Assembly (NCBI GenBank): GCA_965217135.1 | Contig: OZ244249.1 | Location: forward strand, 1,240,001-1,304,000 | Reading direction: 5' to 3' | DNA from: HXMU1420-2 sp017643305 | Lineage (GTDB): Bacteria > Pseudomonadota > Alphaproteobacteria > Rhodobacterales > Rhodobacteraceae | Length of the DNA: 64,000 nt | Shown here: positions 16,777 to 25,441 of the stretch, piece by piece | Position numbering within the stretch: position 1 is the stretch's first letter | Layout of the letters: every line of letters starts with the position of its first letter | Notes under the pieces: model-generated | The model's database searches: none | What the model was told of the DNA's origin: nothing | What the model saw: the letters and a program-made list of their open reading frames with translations, nothing else | Made by a program: the position numbers and the translations under genes

Positions 16777-18039
16777 ATGGAAGCGCTTCTCCTCTTCGCC
16801 GTTGCCTTCGGCCTTCTGGTTCTGCGTCAGAGCGTCATTCTGATCCTGTTCATCGTCGCCGCCGGGATTCACCTCTTTTACGGCGACGGCGAGCTGTCCT
16901 ATCTGATCGACGATGTCTGGACAGCGGTGAACCGCGACATCCTTCTGGCCGTGCCGATGTTCATACTTGCCGGCGGGATCATGACGCGCGGGTCGATCGC
17001 GCGCAAACTGATAGACATCATGCGTGCCGCGACCCAGTGGTTGCCCGGCGGCCTTGCCGTCGCCACGATCATGTCCTGCGCGGTCTTCGCCGCGATTTCC
17101 GGGTCTTCTCCGGTCACGCTCCTGGCGGTCGGCAGCATCATGTATCCGGCCCTGCTGGAACATGGCTACGGCAAACGCTTTGCCCTGGGTGCGCTGGCCT
17201 CGGCCGGAACGCTCGGTATCCTGATCCCGCCCAGCATTCCGCTGATCTTCTATGCGATCGTCACGGAAAATTCGATCAGCGATCTGTTTCTTGCCGGCGT
17301 GCTTCCGGGGCTTCTTCTGACGTTGGTGCTTTCGGTCTATTCGATGGCCGTCAACCGCCACATTCCGCCGGTAGCGTTCAGCGCGCCCGATCTCCTGCAT
17401 ACGCTGCGGGTCGGGTTCCCTGCCCTGCTGGCGCCTGTGATCCTGCTTGGCGGTATCTATTCCGGCTATTTTTCCGCCACCGAAGCCGCCGGAGTGGCCG
17501 TTGCCTACGCACTGGTTGTCGAGTTGTTCGTTTATCGTTCCCTGCGGCTTCCGGATACGTTCGAGCTGTGCGTCGACACCGCCAAGCTTCTCGGAACCAT
17601 CCTGCCGATCCTTGCCGTCGCCACCAGCCTGAACATTCTGCTGACGGCCGAGCAGGTGCCCCAGAGTTTCGCGATCTGGATGAGCAGCCTGGTCGAAAAC
17701 AAGTTCGCCTTTCTCATCCTCCTCAACATCTTCCTGCTGGCTGTGGGCTGCCTGGTGGACATCATTTCGGCCATCCTGATGCTGGCGCCGCTCTTGTTGC
17801 CGGTGGCCATGGCATATGGCATCGACCCGATCCACTTTGGCATCATCATGGTCGTGAACCTCGAAATCGGCTACATCACGCCACCCATCGGTTTGAACCT
17901 TATCGTGGCGATGTCGGCATTCCGGGAAAAGTTTCTTCTGATCTGCCGGTCGGTGGTACCGTTCATCCTGCTGATGGTCCTGGTTCTTGTCGCGGTGACC
18001 TGGATGCCGGGATTGTCCCTGGGGCTTCTTTCAAGGTGA
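16777..18039 (+). CDS. TRAP transporter large permease (DctM family)
   Basis: A 420-residue membrane protein of typical DctM length with about twelve hydrophobic segments. Signature stretches are VPMFILAGGIMTRGSIARKL, CAVFAAISGSSPVTLLAVG, the proline-rich ILIPPSIPLIFYAI and NLEIGYITPPIGLNL. It works with the receptor and DctQ subunit as a sodium-driven uptake system. Confidence 0.92.
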   Translation: MEALLLFAVAFGLLVLRQSVILILFIVAAGIHLFYGDGELSYLIDDVWTAVNRDILLAVPMFILAGGIMTRGSIARKLIDIMRAATQWLPGGLAVATIMSCAVFAAISGSSPVTLLAVGSIMYPALLEHGYGKRFALGALASAGTLGILIPPSIPLIFYAIVTENSISDLFLAGVLPGLLLTLVLSVYSMAVNRHIPPVAFSAPDLLHTLRVGFPALLAPVILLGGIYSGYFSATEAAGVAVAYALVVELFVYRSLRLPDTFELCVDTAKLLGTILPILAVATSLNILLTAEQVPQSFAIWMSSLVENKFAFLILLNIFLLAVGCLVDIISAILMLAPLLLPVAMAYGIDPIHFGIIMVVNLEIGYITPPIGLNLIVAMSAFREKFLLICRSVVPFILLMVLVLVAVTWMPGLSLGLLSR

Positions 18040-18049
18040 AGGGCGGGCG

Positions 18050-19456
18050 GTGAGCGATTCGACCTATAGCGCGCTCCGGCAGGCCGTGGGGCGGCCAGGC
18101 TTTCTCGAAGGCGCCGATGTCGGAGCGAGATACCACAGCGATCCGCGTGGAATCGGCGAAACCGTCCCCCCGCTGGTGCTGCGGCCCGCTTCGACGCAAG
18201 AGGTCTCGAAGATCCTCGCGATCTGCCACCGCAACAATCAACCGGTTGTCGTGCAGGGCGGGCTCACCGGGCTGGTGGTCGGCGCGCGCCCGCGGCCCGG
18301 CGAGATCGTCATTTCGTTCGAGCGGATGAACCGGATCGGGTCGTTGTCGGTGACGGATTGCGTCGTCGAGGCCGAGGCGGGAACGCCGCTGCAGGCCGTG
18401 CAGGAGGCCGCCGACGCCGCCGGCCTCATGTTCCCGCTCGATCTTGGTGCCCGAGGCTCCGCCACGATCGGCGGAAATCTGGCGACGAACGCGGGCGGAA
18501 ACCGCGTCCTGCGCTACGGAATGATCCGCGACCTGACACTCGGGATCGAAGTCGTTCTCGCCGATGGCACCGTGGTCAGCTCGCTGAACCGGTTTCTCAA
18601 GAACAACACCGGCTACGATCTGAAACAACTCTTCATCGGCAGCGAGGGCACGCTTGGCCTTGTCACCTGCGCGAGCCTGCGTCTCTTTCGCAAGCCGAGG
18701 ACGCAAACCGTCGCGTTTTGCGGATTGGACACTTTCGAAGCCGTGACAGACTTGCTGGAGCAGAGCCGGATCGCTCTTGGTGCGGATCTGTCCGCTTTTG
18801 AGGTCATGTGGGCCTCGGTCTACGAAGCGATCGCCGCGGAAGTTCCGGAGACACGACCCCCGTTGACGGCGGATCACGCATTCTATGTCCTGATCGAGAC
18901 GCTCGGCAGCGACCCGGAGGCGGACGAAGCCAGAGTGGCGTCGGCGCTTGAACCTCTTTTCGAGGCAGGTGTCCTGGCCGATGCCGTGATTTCAAGGTCG
19001 CAGGCCGAAGCGGAAGGACTCTGGGCGGTCCGCGACGCCTTGCCCCGCGCCATGGCCGCCCGCCAGCCGACCGTCGGATTCGACATCAGTGTCGCCATCG
19101 CCGACATGGCGCAGCTCGAAACCGAGCTTCTGTCCCGGTTGTCCTCGGCTCTGGGTCCGGTCGAACTGTACATCGGTGGCCATCTGGCGGACGGTAATCT
19201 GCATCTGGTCGCAAGGACGAAGGACATGGACATTCCGACGCGCCGAAGGATCGAGGAAATCGTCTATGGTTTCGTCGGCGAGATTCGCGGGTCCATATCC
19301 GCCGAACACGGAATCGGAACGCTCAAACGGCCCTATCTCGGCCAGAGCCGCTCGGCGGAAGAAATCGCCCTGATGCGGACCCTGAAGGCAACACTCGATC
19401 CGCGGTGCATTCTGAATCCGGGACGCGTTCTCGAATGCGATCCGCCCGGAGACTGA
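18050..19456 (+). CDS. FAD-linked D-2-hydroxyacid dehydrogenase (VAO/GlcD-like)
   Basis: A 468-residue flavoprotein starting at GTG 18050, ten bases after the permease. The FAD-binding domain (about residues 40-215) has VVQGGLTGLVVGA and GSATIGGNLATNAGGNRVLR. The C-terminal oxidase domain has the metal/substrate motif GGHLADGNLHL and the closing EHGIGTLKRPYL. These are hallmarks of the D-lactate / D-2-hydroxyglutarate / glycolate oxidase subunit family. It would oxidise a D-2-hydroxy acid to a 2-oxo acid, matching the TRAP uptake gene before it and the aminotransferase after it. The exact acid is unknown. Confidence 0.88.
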   Translation: MSDSTYSALRQAVGRPGFLEGADVGARYHSDPRGIGETVPPLVLRPASTQEVSKILAICHRNNQPVVVQGGLTGLVVGARPRPGEIVISFERMNRIGSLSVTDCVVEAEAGTPLQAVQEAADAAGLMFPLDLGARGSATIGGNLATNAGGNRVLRYGMIRDLTLGIEVVLADGTVVSSLNRFLKNNTGYDLKQLFIGSEGTLGLVTCASLRLFRKPRTQTVAFCGLDTFEAVTDLLEQSRIALGADLSAFEVMWASVYEAIAAEVPETRPPLTADHAFYVLIETLGSDPEADEARVASALEPLFEAGVLADAVISRSQAEAEGLWAVRDALPRAMAARQPTVGFDISVAIADMAQLETELLSRLSSALGPVELYIGGHLADGNLHLVARTKDMDIPTRRRIEEIVYGFVGEIRGSISAEHGIGTLKRPYLGQSRSAEEIALMRTLKATLDPRCILNPGRVLECDPPGD

Positions 19457-19481
19457 CGTTCACTCAACGAAGGATTGCGAC

Positions 19482-20738
19482 GTGACTTTCGATATCCGGA
19501 CCCATTTCCGAAGCGGGCTGCCCGCCCCGGCCGCCGCGCCGTTTGCGGGCTTTCCCAGATACAACTTCGTCGGCGGCCACAATGACGCCGCCAGCCTGCC
19601 CGTTCCCGCCCTTGCCGATGCAGCGGCCCGTGTGATCGCCCGCGACGGCCGGTCTCTTGCGACCTACTACGGTGAACGGAACGGGCCGCAAGGGTATCTT
19701 CCGTTGCGAGAGTTCGTCGCCGGGGCGCTGAAAGCTTCGGCCGGGATGGCGGACGGCCCGGAAAACGTGATGATCACATCGGGCTCGCTTCAGGCACTGG
19801 ACCTTGTCTTCAATCTTCTGCTGGCGCAGGGCGACCGTATGGCCGTCGAGGAGGCGACATATGCCGGCGTTCTGAAGCGCCTTTCGGCAATCGGTGCCGA
19901 TCTCACCGGAGTGCCGCTGGGTGCCGACGGCATGGATATCGGGCGTCTGCGCCGGTGCCTCGAGGACCGCAGGTCCGAAGGCCGGCCGGTCAAGGCCGTC
20001 TACACGATCCCGACGGTTCAGAACCCGACCGGGTCGGTGATGCCGGAGGGGCACCGCCTTGAACTTCTGGCGCTGGCTCGGGAGTTCGACTTCGTGATCG
20101 TCGAGGACGATTGCTATGCCGACCTCCTGTTCGAAGACGGCCGCCCCAAGGCGATCCGCGCGCTGGATGCCGAATTGGCGCGGGTCGAGGGCCGCCCGAA
20201 CCGCGTGATCTATTGCGGGTCCTTCTCGAAATCCGTCGCTCCGGCGGTGCGTGTCGGCTACATCGTGGCGGACTGGCCGGTTCTGTCGCAGGTGCTGCCC
20301 ATGAAGACCGATGCCGGAACCGGAGCGCTGGACCAGATGATCCTTGCCGAATTCTGCCGGGAGCGTTTTGCCTCTCATGTCGCGGAACTGCGCGCCACGC
20401 TGAACCGGAAATGCGATGTCATGATCGATGCCCTGCAGAGGTGTTTCGGCACCGCGGCCGAATTCGTCCGGCCCCGCGGCGGTATCTTCATCTGGGTCAC
20501 GCTACCCGACAACGTCGATACGACGCGACTTGCGGAGGCGGCGCTCGGCGAAGGCGTGGCGATCAATCCCGGCGGCGACTGGACCCTGGACGGGAGCGCC
20601 AACCGCAACCGTCTCCGGTTGTGTTTCGGACATCCGGAATCGGCCCTGATCGAGGAGGGCGTGGCGCGTCTGGCGGCGGTATGCCAGCGGGAATTCGGGA
20701 CACCCGAACACATTGGCAATACCGCCATTCGGGATTGA
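19482..20738 (+). CDS. PLP-dependent aminotransferase, class I/II (2-aminoadipate/LysN-like)
   Basis: A 418-residue fold-type I aminotransferase with GTG start at 19482 behind GAAGGA. The motifs are YYGERNGPQGYLPLREFV (about residue 63), MITSGSLQALDLVFNLLL, TIPTVQNPTGSVMP, and the PLP-lysine region CGSFSKSVAPAVRVGY. No DNA-binding domain is present, so it is a free-standing relative of the MocR/LysN group. It could interconvert the 2-oxo acid made by the preceding enzyme with an amino acid. It is the last intact gene of the cassette. Confidence 0.87.
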   Translation: MTFDIRTHFRSGLPAPAAAPFAGFPRYNFVGGHNDAASLPVPALADAAARVIARDGRSLATYYGERNGPQGYLPLREFVAGALKASAGMADGPENVMITSGSLQALDLVFNLLLAQGDRMAVEEATYAGVLKRLSAIGADLTGVPLGADGMDIGRLRRCLEDRRSEGRPVKAVYTIPTVQNPTGSVMPEGHRLELLALAREFDFVIVEDDCYADLLFEDGRPKAIRALDAELARVEGRPNRVIYCGSFSKSVAPAVRVGYIVADWPVLSQVLPMKTDAGTGALDQMILAEFCRERFASHVAELRATLNRKCDVMIDALQRCFGTAAEFVRPRGGIFIWVTLPDNVDTTRLAEAALGEGVAINPGGDWTLDGSANRNRLRLCFGHPESALIEEGVARLAAVCQREFGTPEHIGNTAIRD

Positions 20739-20771
20739 AGGGCGATCCGGCACTGGTGTCGGGCCGGATGG

Positions 20772-21180
20772 CACTTTCCGACCGAGGTCATTGACGCCTT
20801 GACGGATCTGTTCATCTTGCGTGGCGTTCCGGCCTACATCAGATCGGACAACGGCCCAGAGTTCATAGCTCAGGCGGTTCAGGACTGGATTGCGGCGGTC
20901 GGTGCCAAGACCGCCTACATTGAGCCTGGCTCGCCCTGGGAGAACGGATACTGCGAGAGCTTCAACGCCCGCCTCAGGGATGAACTGCTGAACGGGGAGG
21001 TCTTCTACAACTTAAGGGAAGCGCAAATCCTGATTGAACAATGGAGGAAACACTACAACACCAAACGACCGCATAGTGCTCTGGGCTACCGCCCACCGGC
21101 TCCGGAAACCATCGTCCCGATGGACCAAAGGCCGATCATGCACTAACAATCAAACCGGACCAGTCAGATCAGGCCACCCA
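20772..21180 (+). pseudogene. IS3-family OrfB 3' fragment with element end
   Basis: The frame ending at TAA 21144-21146 encodes the second half of an IS3 OrfB integrase core (FPTEVIDALTDLFILRG, IRSDNGPEFIA, then GSPWENGYCESFNARLRD and KRPHSALGYRPPAPE). The D-D-E residues in DNGPEF and WENGYCE are retained, but the first catalytic Asp and all of OrfA are absent. The terminal sequence to about 21180 matches the relic at 1705-1803. It follows the aminotransferase stop by 33 bases. Confidence 0.85.
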
Positions 21181-21258
21181 GGGCTCATCAAGATGTTGAG
21201 CAAACCGTTAGATGTTGGGAAGCTACATGAAATTCTCTGGAAGGTAATGTCAGATTAA
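21178..21258 (+). pseudogene. C-terminal scrap of a response-regulator receiver domain
   Basis: The frame gives MLSKPLDVGKLHEILWKVM, the typical last beta-strand and helix of a receiver domain (KP motif with the helix of the alpha-5 face), then stops inside the left end of IS6 copy 2. Everything before it is missing because IS3 sequence adjoins directly. It probably came from a sensor-kinase or response-regulator gene of the cassette donor. Confidence 0.45.
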
Positions 21259-22060
21259 CTTGGCTTGAGCCGGGCAGGGGGCTTGCGTAGCTTCTGGTCA
21301 TGACCAAACCTTCCCCTTTCAAGTACTTCAAAACCAGCCCCGAGATCATCCGCCTGGCGGTGATGCTGTACGTTCGGTTCCCGCTTTCACTGCGAAATGT
21401 CGAGGACCTGCTGCACGAGCGGGGCATCGATGTGAGTCATGAGACCATTCGTTTCTGGTGGAACAGGTTTGGTCCGATGTTTGCCTCCGAGATCCGGCGG
21501 CGGCGTGTTCAGAAGCTACGAGCCTTTTCCCGGTGGCAATGGCATGTCGACGAGGTTTTTGTGAAAATCAACGGTGAGCGCCACTACCTGTGGCGGGCCG
21601 TCGATCACGAAGGCGAGGTTCTGGAGAGCGTCGTCACAAAGCGAAGAAACAAACGCGCAGCATTGAAAATGCTCAGGAAATTGATGCGCAGGTTTGGTCA
21701 GCCGGACGTCCTAGTCACAGACAAGTTTCCATCGTATCGTGCAGCACTTCGTCAACTTGGATGTGATGATCTGCAAGCCTGTGGGCGCTGGCTGAACAAC
21801 AGGGTTGAAAACTCGCACCTGCCATTCCGACGACGAGAACGCGCCATGCAACGGTTTCGGCGCATGCGAAGTTTGCAGAAATTCGTTGCCGTTCACGCCT
21901 CCGTTTTCAATCACTTCAACCAGGGTCGCAGCCTCTCCGCACGAGATCACTTCAAGAAGAATCGAACCGCTGCTCTGGCCGAGTGGCGCGGTCTCTGCGC
22001 GGCATAAGGGGCAGCATCACTGTCCTTGTGGAGACTGGTTCGAATTGGCCTGACAGCACC
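21243..22060 (+). mobile_element. IS6-family insertion sequence, copy 2
   Basis: About 818 bp. The left end GGTAATGTCAGATTAACTTG and the right end (reverse complement) GGTGCTGTCAGGCCAATTCG mirror copy 1. Internal landmarks (GAGCCGGGCAGGGGGCTTGC before the gene, GGGGCAG after it) are shared with copy 1. It interrupts an IS3 orfA on its right side. Outer 8-mers differ, so there is no target duplication. Confidence 0.8.
21300..22007 (+). CDS. IS6-family transposase (copy 2)
   Basis: A 235-residue intact DDE transposase aligned throughout with copy 1. The catalytic residues are in WHVDEVFVKINGERHY, VTDKFPSY and NNRVENSHLPFRRRER. One extra residue near position 72 and many substitutions show separate histories for the two copies. 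It is on the same strand as copy 1, the arrangement needed for pseudo-compound transposition of the DNA between them. Confidence 0.95.
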   Translation: MTKPSPFKYFKTSPEIIRLAVMLYVRFPLSLRNVEDLLHERGIDVSHETIRFWWNRFGPMFASEIRRRRVQKLRAFSRWQWHVDEVFVKINGERHYLWRAVDHEGEVLESVVTKRRNKRAALKMLRKLMRRFGQPDVLVTDKFPSYRAALRQLGCDDLQACGRWLNNRVENSHLPFRRRERAMQRFRRMRSLQKFVAVHASVFNHFNQGRSLSARDHFKKNRTAALAEWRGLCAA

Positions 22061-22190
22061 CCTTGCCCCATCAGCACTTCAACCTGATGTAACTTCGAGA
22101 CAATCTCTTCGGGCTTCGGTCGTTTGTTTGCCATTCTTGGTCCTCCATTTCCTAAACATAGCGGTGGACCAATTCAGTTGGGGAGGCTCA
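22061..22190 (-). pseudogene. IS3-family left end with truncated orfA
   Basis: ATG at 22134 begins MANKRPKPEEIVSKLHQVEV, the standard opening of an IS3 OrfA helix-turn-helix protein, and is cut after about 25 codons by IS6 copy 2. Upstream (22135-22190) lies the element end, including AATTGGTCCACCGC and TTAGGAAATGGAGGACC. The same end, in diverged form, recurs on the other strand at 23868-23940. Confidence 0.8.
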
Positions 22191-22302
22191 GTAGCTATTG
22201 ATTTTTGATGTGCCGCCGCGCCTTTTGAAAACACGGTGCTTAACTTGCCATTCGGCATGGGCATTACGCTTTGGCAGGCCATACAAACGGTTCATGCTGC
22301 CG

Positions 22303-23652
22303 CTACCCGTTATCTGCGGATCGATACGCAGCAACGGGGTATACTGTTTGTGGGATCAGACGATGCGTGCGCGCGTCGCGCTCAAGGGCGTCGCGGAAGT
22401 CCGGATGTGCGATAGAAATCAACCCGCGCGCGCGCTCTGCCACGGATTGACCTTTTAGATTGACCATTCCAAATTCAGTAACGACGTACATCTGGTCCAT
22501 GCGGGGTGTTGTGACCGTGTTGCCCGGTGTCAGGTTCAAAACGATCCGGCTTTTGCGGACCTCGCCTTTCTCAAAAACTGAAGAAAGACATATGAACGAC
22601 TTACCACCCTGGGACGCATAGGCGCCGCGCACAAATTGCAACTGGCCCCCGGTGCCACTGATATGCCGGAATCCATCGGATTCTGAGGCGGCCTGTCCTG
22701 TTAGATCGATTTGGGTTGTGTTGTTAATCGCCACAACGCGGTCGTTTTGCATGATGATATGGGGTGGATTTGTGTAATCCGCCGGGCAGCAATGAAATTC
22801 AGGTGTGTCGTCAATCGTCTCATAGAGGCGACGGCTGCCAAGCGCGAAACTATAGGTATGCTTGCCCGTGTCTAATGTCTTGAACGCACCGGTGACCTGA
22901 CCAGACCGCACAAGATCCACCATACTGTCGGTGAGCATCTCGGAATGGATCCCAAGATTTGACGCGCCGCTGTCCAAAAGTGAGGCACAAACAGCATTTG
23001 GCATGCCGCCGATGCCCACCTGGATGCAAGAGCCATCTTCGATCTCTGAAGCAACCAGCGCCCCGACCGCGCGATCCACATCTGTGATTGGCAAACCCGG
23101 CAATTCGGTTGCAGGTGAGTTGTCACCGTCGATGACAAAATCAACCTCACTTTCGTGAATGCCGCAGTCCATCCCGTGCGTATAGGGGAGACCTTGTGTG
23201 ACTTCGACAATTACAGTCTTCGCAGCTTTTAGTATGGCGCCATGCCATAGGTTTGTACCGCCGAAATTGTAATATCCGTTGGCGTCTTTAGGGCGTACTT
23301 TGATCACCGCAATGTCGCCGGGATCTATAAATCGGCGATAATAATCCGGGATCTCGCCGAGATTTATTGGCATATAGTGCGCGATGCCTTGGTCACTCTT
23401 TTTGCGGTCGTAGCCCGAAAAATGCCAACTGAACCAATGAAAGTGCTTCCCTTCTGGGTCTGCCTCAATAACGGCGCGGGGTCTCACAGTGATACATGAT
23501 CGGAATTTGACATCGCTGAGTTCGGCAACCCGCCGCGCGAGGGTGGCATCAAAGACATCCGGTTGACCAATGGTCACACCATAATCGACCCAATGCCCTG
23601 AACGAACGAGTTGCGCTGCCTCTTGCGCAGAAATGTGGCGTGGTGTTTTCAA
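22303..23652 (-). CDS. Acetyl-CoA hydrolase/transferase family CoA-transferase
   Basis: A 449-residue family I CoA-transferase. TTG at 23652 follows AGGGAG by eight bases. The N-terminal half has ISAQEAAQLVRSGHWVDYG, and the C-terminal half has VGIGGMPNAV and NLGIHSEMLTDSMVDLV, in which the Glu is the expected thioester-forming residue. GTGGQLQFVRGA and ETEFG-like VVTEFGMVNL close the fold. Family members move CoA between acetate/butyrate-type acids or hydrolyse acetyl-CoA. It stands alone between IS remains, so context does not narrow the substrate. Confidence 0.88.
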   Translation of the reverse strand: MKTPRHISAQEAAQLVRSGHWVDYGVTIGQPDVFDATLARRVAELSDVKFRSCITVRPRAVIEADPEGKHFHWFSWHFSGYDRKKSDQGIAHYMPINLGEIPDYYRRFIDPGDIAVIKVRPKDANGYYNFGGTNLWHGAILKAAKTVIVEVTQGLPYTHGMDCGIHESEVDFVIDGDNSPATELPGLPITDVDRAVGALVASEIEDGSCIQVGIGGMPNAVCASLLDSGASNLGIHSEMLTDSMVDLVRSGQVTGAFKTLDTGKHTYSFALGSRRLYETIDDTPEFHCCPADYTNPPHIIMQNDRVVAINNTTQIDLTGQAASESDGFRHISGTGGQLQFVRGAYASQGGKSFICLSSVFEKGEVRKSRIVLNLTPGNTVTTPRMDQMYVVTEFGMVNLKGQSVAERARGLISIAHPDFRDALERDARTHRLIPQTVYPVAAYRSADNG

Positions 23653-23867
23653 ACTGTAATCTCCCTATGGGCCGCACAAGCAGTTTTCCGCTTTCGGCGA
23701 CACAACCCTCTGGCCCGCCTTGTCTGGCAGGTCTCGCTGGCCAGCGGTCAGGTCCACCCGTCGAACGGCTGAAGTAGCAAGCCTCCTGCGTAGACCATAC
23801 AATCCGTTCGATTTGCGTCCACTGCGTATGGCGATATCGCCAAAGCTCAGCGCACCATTTTTAAGTC
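23653..23867. other. Stretch without a recognisable feature
   Basis: It contains the 5' leader of the CoA-transferase at its left edge. The rest shows no gene, relic or clear signal. Confidence 0.4.
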
Positions 23868-24250
23868 TCCCCCACTGAAGTGGTCCGCGCCTATGATTAG
23901 GAAATCGGAGGACCTGAGATGGCCCTGAAGAGACCGCATCAATTTCTGGTTCGGTAACGTGCGCAGCTTATCAACGTGCTTCGAGGACATCTAGCCGAGT
24001 TCGGCCTTGTGGCGCCGAAGGGACCGACGACGAGGCCACGGGCCGGCCATGCCCGGTTCGGGAGATGCGGACGATTTACCTTGGCCAAATCGCGCGGTCC
24101 ACCAAGGTGATCGAACAGCTGGCGGACGAACGCGAGGCGGCATCGAAGACGGATGCACAGCTACGTACTCTCCCCGGGAGCAGAACACGTCATCCTTGCT
24201 TTCACCTTGGCTTTCCGGCGTGGGCTTTACCGCCACATGTTCATCGCTAA
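23868..24250 (+). pseudogene. Chimeric IS relic: IS3 left end fused to a decayed IS110-family transposase
   Basis: Bases 23868-23940 repeat the IS3 left end (TGGTCC, TTAGGAAATCGGAGGACC, ATGGCCCTGAAGAGACCG). At about 23940 the sequence switches to an IS110-type transposase (RAQLINVLRGHLAEFG). A TAA at 23955-23957 replaces the Gln expected in RQRAQLIN. A second piece in another frame (about 24060-24170) reads IYLGQIARSTKVIEQLADER and SKTDAQLRTL, typical of the IS110 C-terminal region. Stops and frameshifts make it non-functional. Confidence 0.65.
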
Positions 24251-24358
24251 CGCCCGATGGCGGTCAAGGATCTGCTCGACCGTTCTCTCAGCCTAGCAGT
24301 CTATACTAACTTCGCATGTGTTCATAGTGAAGGTTCCGGTCTGTGAGGGATCGAGGCG

Positions 24359-25048
24359 TTATGTTCGTCGATCAACTTGATGGCGTTTCTGTTCGAGCTG
24401 GGTGTCGGTTCCGTTGGCCGCATCATGGTCGGTTTGCAGGCTTAACGGGGACACCCTGAGAAACGCTTCTACCGTCTGCGCGGTGTTGACCGGATCTGTC
24501 ACGACAAAATGATGACCATCATCGACCAGTTCGAGCTGTGCATTGGGGATCAGGTGCGCCAGCAGGCGGGCATTGGCCGCTGGGATCAAGGGATCATCCG
24601 TGCCAGACAGCACAAGTGTCGGTTGGCGCAAGCGCCACAGCCAAGGCACGCTGGTCCAGCCGGTCATCGCAAGCAGCTGCAACATGTATCCAGCATTTGA
24701 AGATGGGCGCATGCCATCCGCGTGTGCAACAATCAACGTGTCGTCGTTCCGGAAAGCGCCACCGTAAATTTCGGCCGCGATTGAACGCATGTATCCTTTG
24801 TCAGTGTACCGCTTGATGCTGCCCATTTTTGACAGGACAGAGGGCTTTCCCGGCACCATGGTCCAGCCACTCGATGTGGAGACAAGGACGAGCTTGCGAC
24901 AGATGCGTGGATATTGCTTGGCAAATTGCTGTGCTAGTCCGCCACCCCAGCTGACACCGGAAACATCAACCTTATCATGCCCAAGGTGGTCCAAAAGATG
25001 TTTGGCCAGCCGGGCAAGCGTTGCGGGCCGGTAGGGCAAAGCGGGCAT
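24359..25048 (-). pseudogene. PhaZ-like alpha/beta hydrolase lacking its N-terminus
   Basis: A 229-residue frame begins directly after an in-frame TGA. It starts at a point equal to about residue 70 of the family (YRPATLARLAKHLLDHLGHD). The nucleophile elbow GVSWGGGLAQQ, the acid region LVLSGTDDPLIPAAN and the His in DDGHHF are all present, so only the first strands and the oxyanion-hole segment are lost. The sequence resembles intracellular poly(3-hydroxyalkanoate) depolymerases. Upstream DNA is an IS3 fragment, so an insertion or deletion removed the 5' part. The C-terminal tail after about residue 205 is also unusual. Confidence 0.7.
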
Positions 25049-25084
25049 TGGCGTTCATTAGCCACGCGCCGGTTTCCGACCCCG

Positions 25085-25175
25085 TCATCGCCGAACGCTC
25101 GACGTTTTCTCTGTGTACAGCCGATAGAGCTTCTTGTGGTTCACGGAAATCTTCCCTCCCGGGACATCGCTGCAC
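25085..25175 (-). mobile_element. IS3-family OrfB N-terminal relic
   Basis: Minus-strand reading gives GGKISVNHKKLYRLYTEKTS, the HTH_21 region found at the start of IS3 OrfB (usual form VNHKRVYRLYREEGL). It lies just upstream of the decapitated hydrolase and probably marks what broke it. Confidence 0.6.
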
Positions 25176-25441
25176 AATTCCATGCCGTGAACGAACTGCG
25201 CCTTAGACAGTCTGAGCAAGAACTGCCTTGGGGCGAAATGAGTTTGGGCCGTCGTGCACGAAAAAAACTCACACCTGCACAAAAATTGAACGGAATTCTA
25301 CCGTCCTAACAAATTGCTGGGACACTCAACTCATAATTGAGAATGAGATCCAAAATACATTCTGAGTTCTGAATGTCCTTTTGATTTACCCAGTAATTAG
25401 TTGAAAATGTTCCCTTTTTTTTCTTGTCGGTGGGCAGTGAA
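25176..25441. other. AT-rich leader before the secreted hydrolase gene
   Basis: No gene is seen. From about 25310 the DNA becomes clearly AT-rich, with CTCATAATTGAG and a T8 run just before the coding start. This is a likely promoter region but no firm -35/-10 pair is named. Confidence 0.4.

Larger units (their letters stand above)
11306..22060. mobile_element. IS6-bracketed pseudo-compound transposon carrying a catabolic cassette
   Basis: Two IS6-family copies in the same orientation (11306-12121 and 21243-22060) enclose about 9.1 kb. The cassette genes are visibly richer in GCC/CGG/TCG codons than the genes on both sides. At its inner edges, the IS ends cut a dehydrogenase subunit (right end of copy 1) and a receiver-domain remnant (left end of copy 2). 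Outer edges also cut genes. No 8-bp target duplication is seen around either copy, which is usual when IS6 copies recombine or excise as circles. Confidence 0.7.

Noticed and set aside
16237..17835. A 532-codon open frame on the minus strand opposite the TRAP genes
   Set aside because: It is antisense to well-supported DctQ and DctM genes, is highly charged and repetitive, and has no start signal. Long shadow frames are common at this GC content.
16512..18053. A 513-codon plus-strand frame overlapping DctQ and DctM in another frame
   Set aside because: Arg/His-rich low-quality translation, with the real membrane proteins in the other frame. A GC-driven shadow.
11298..22068. Eight-base target duplications around the IS6 copies
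   Set aside because: Flanks compared by eye do not match, within one copy or across the pair.
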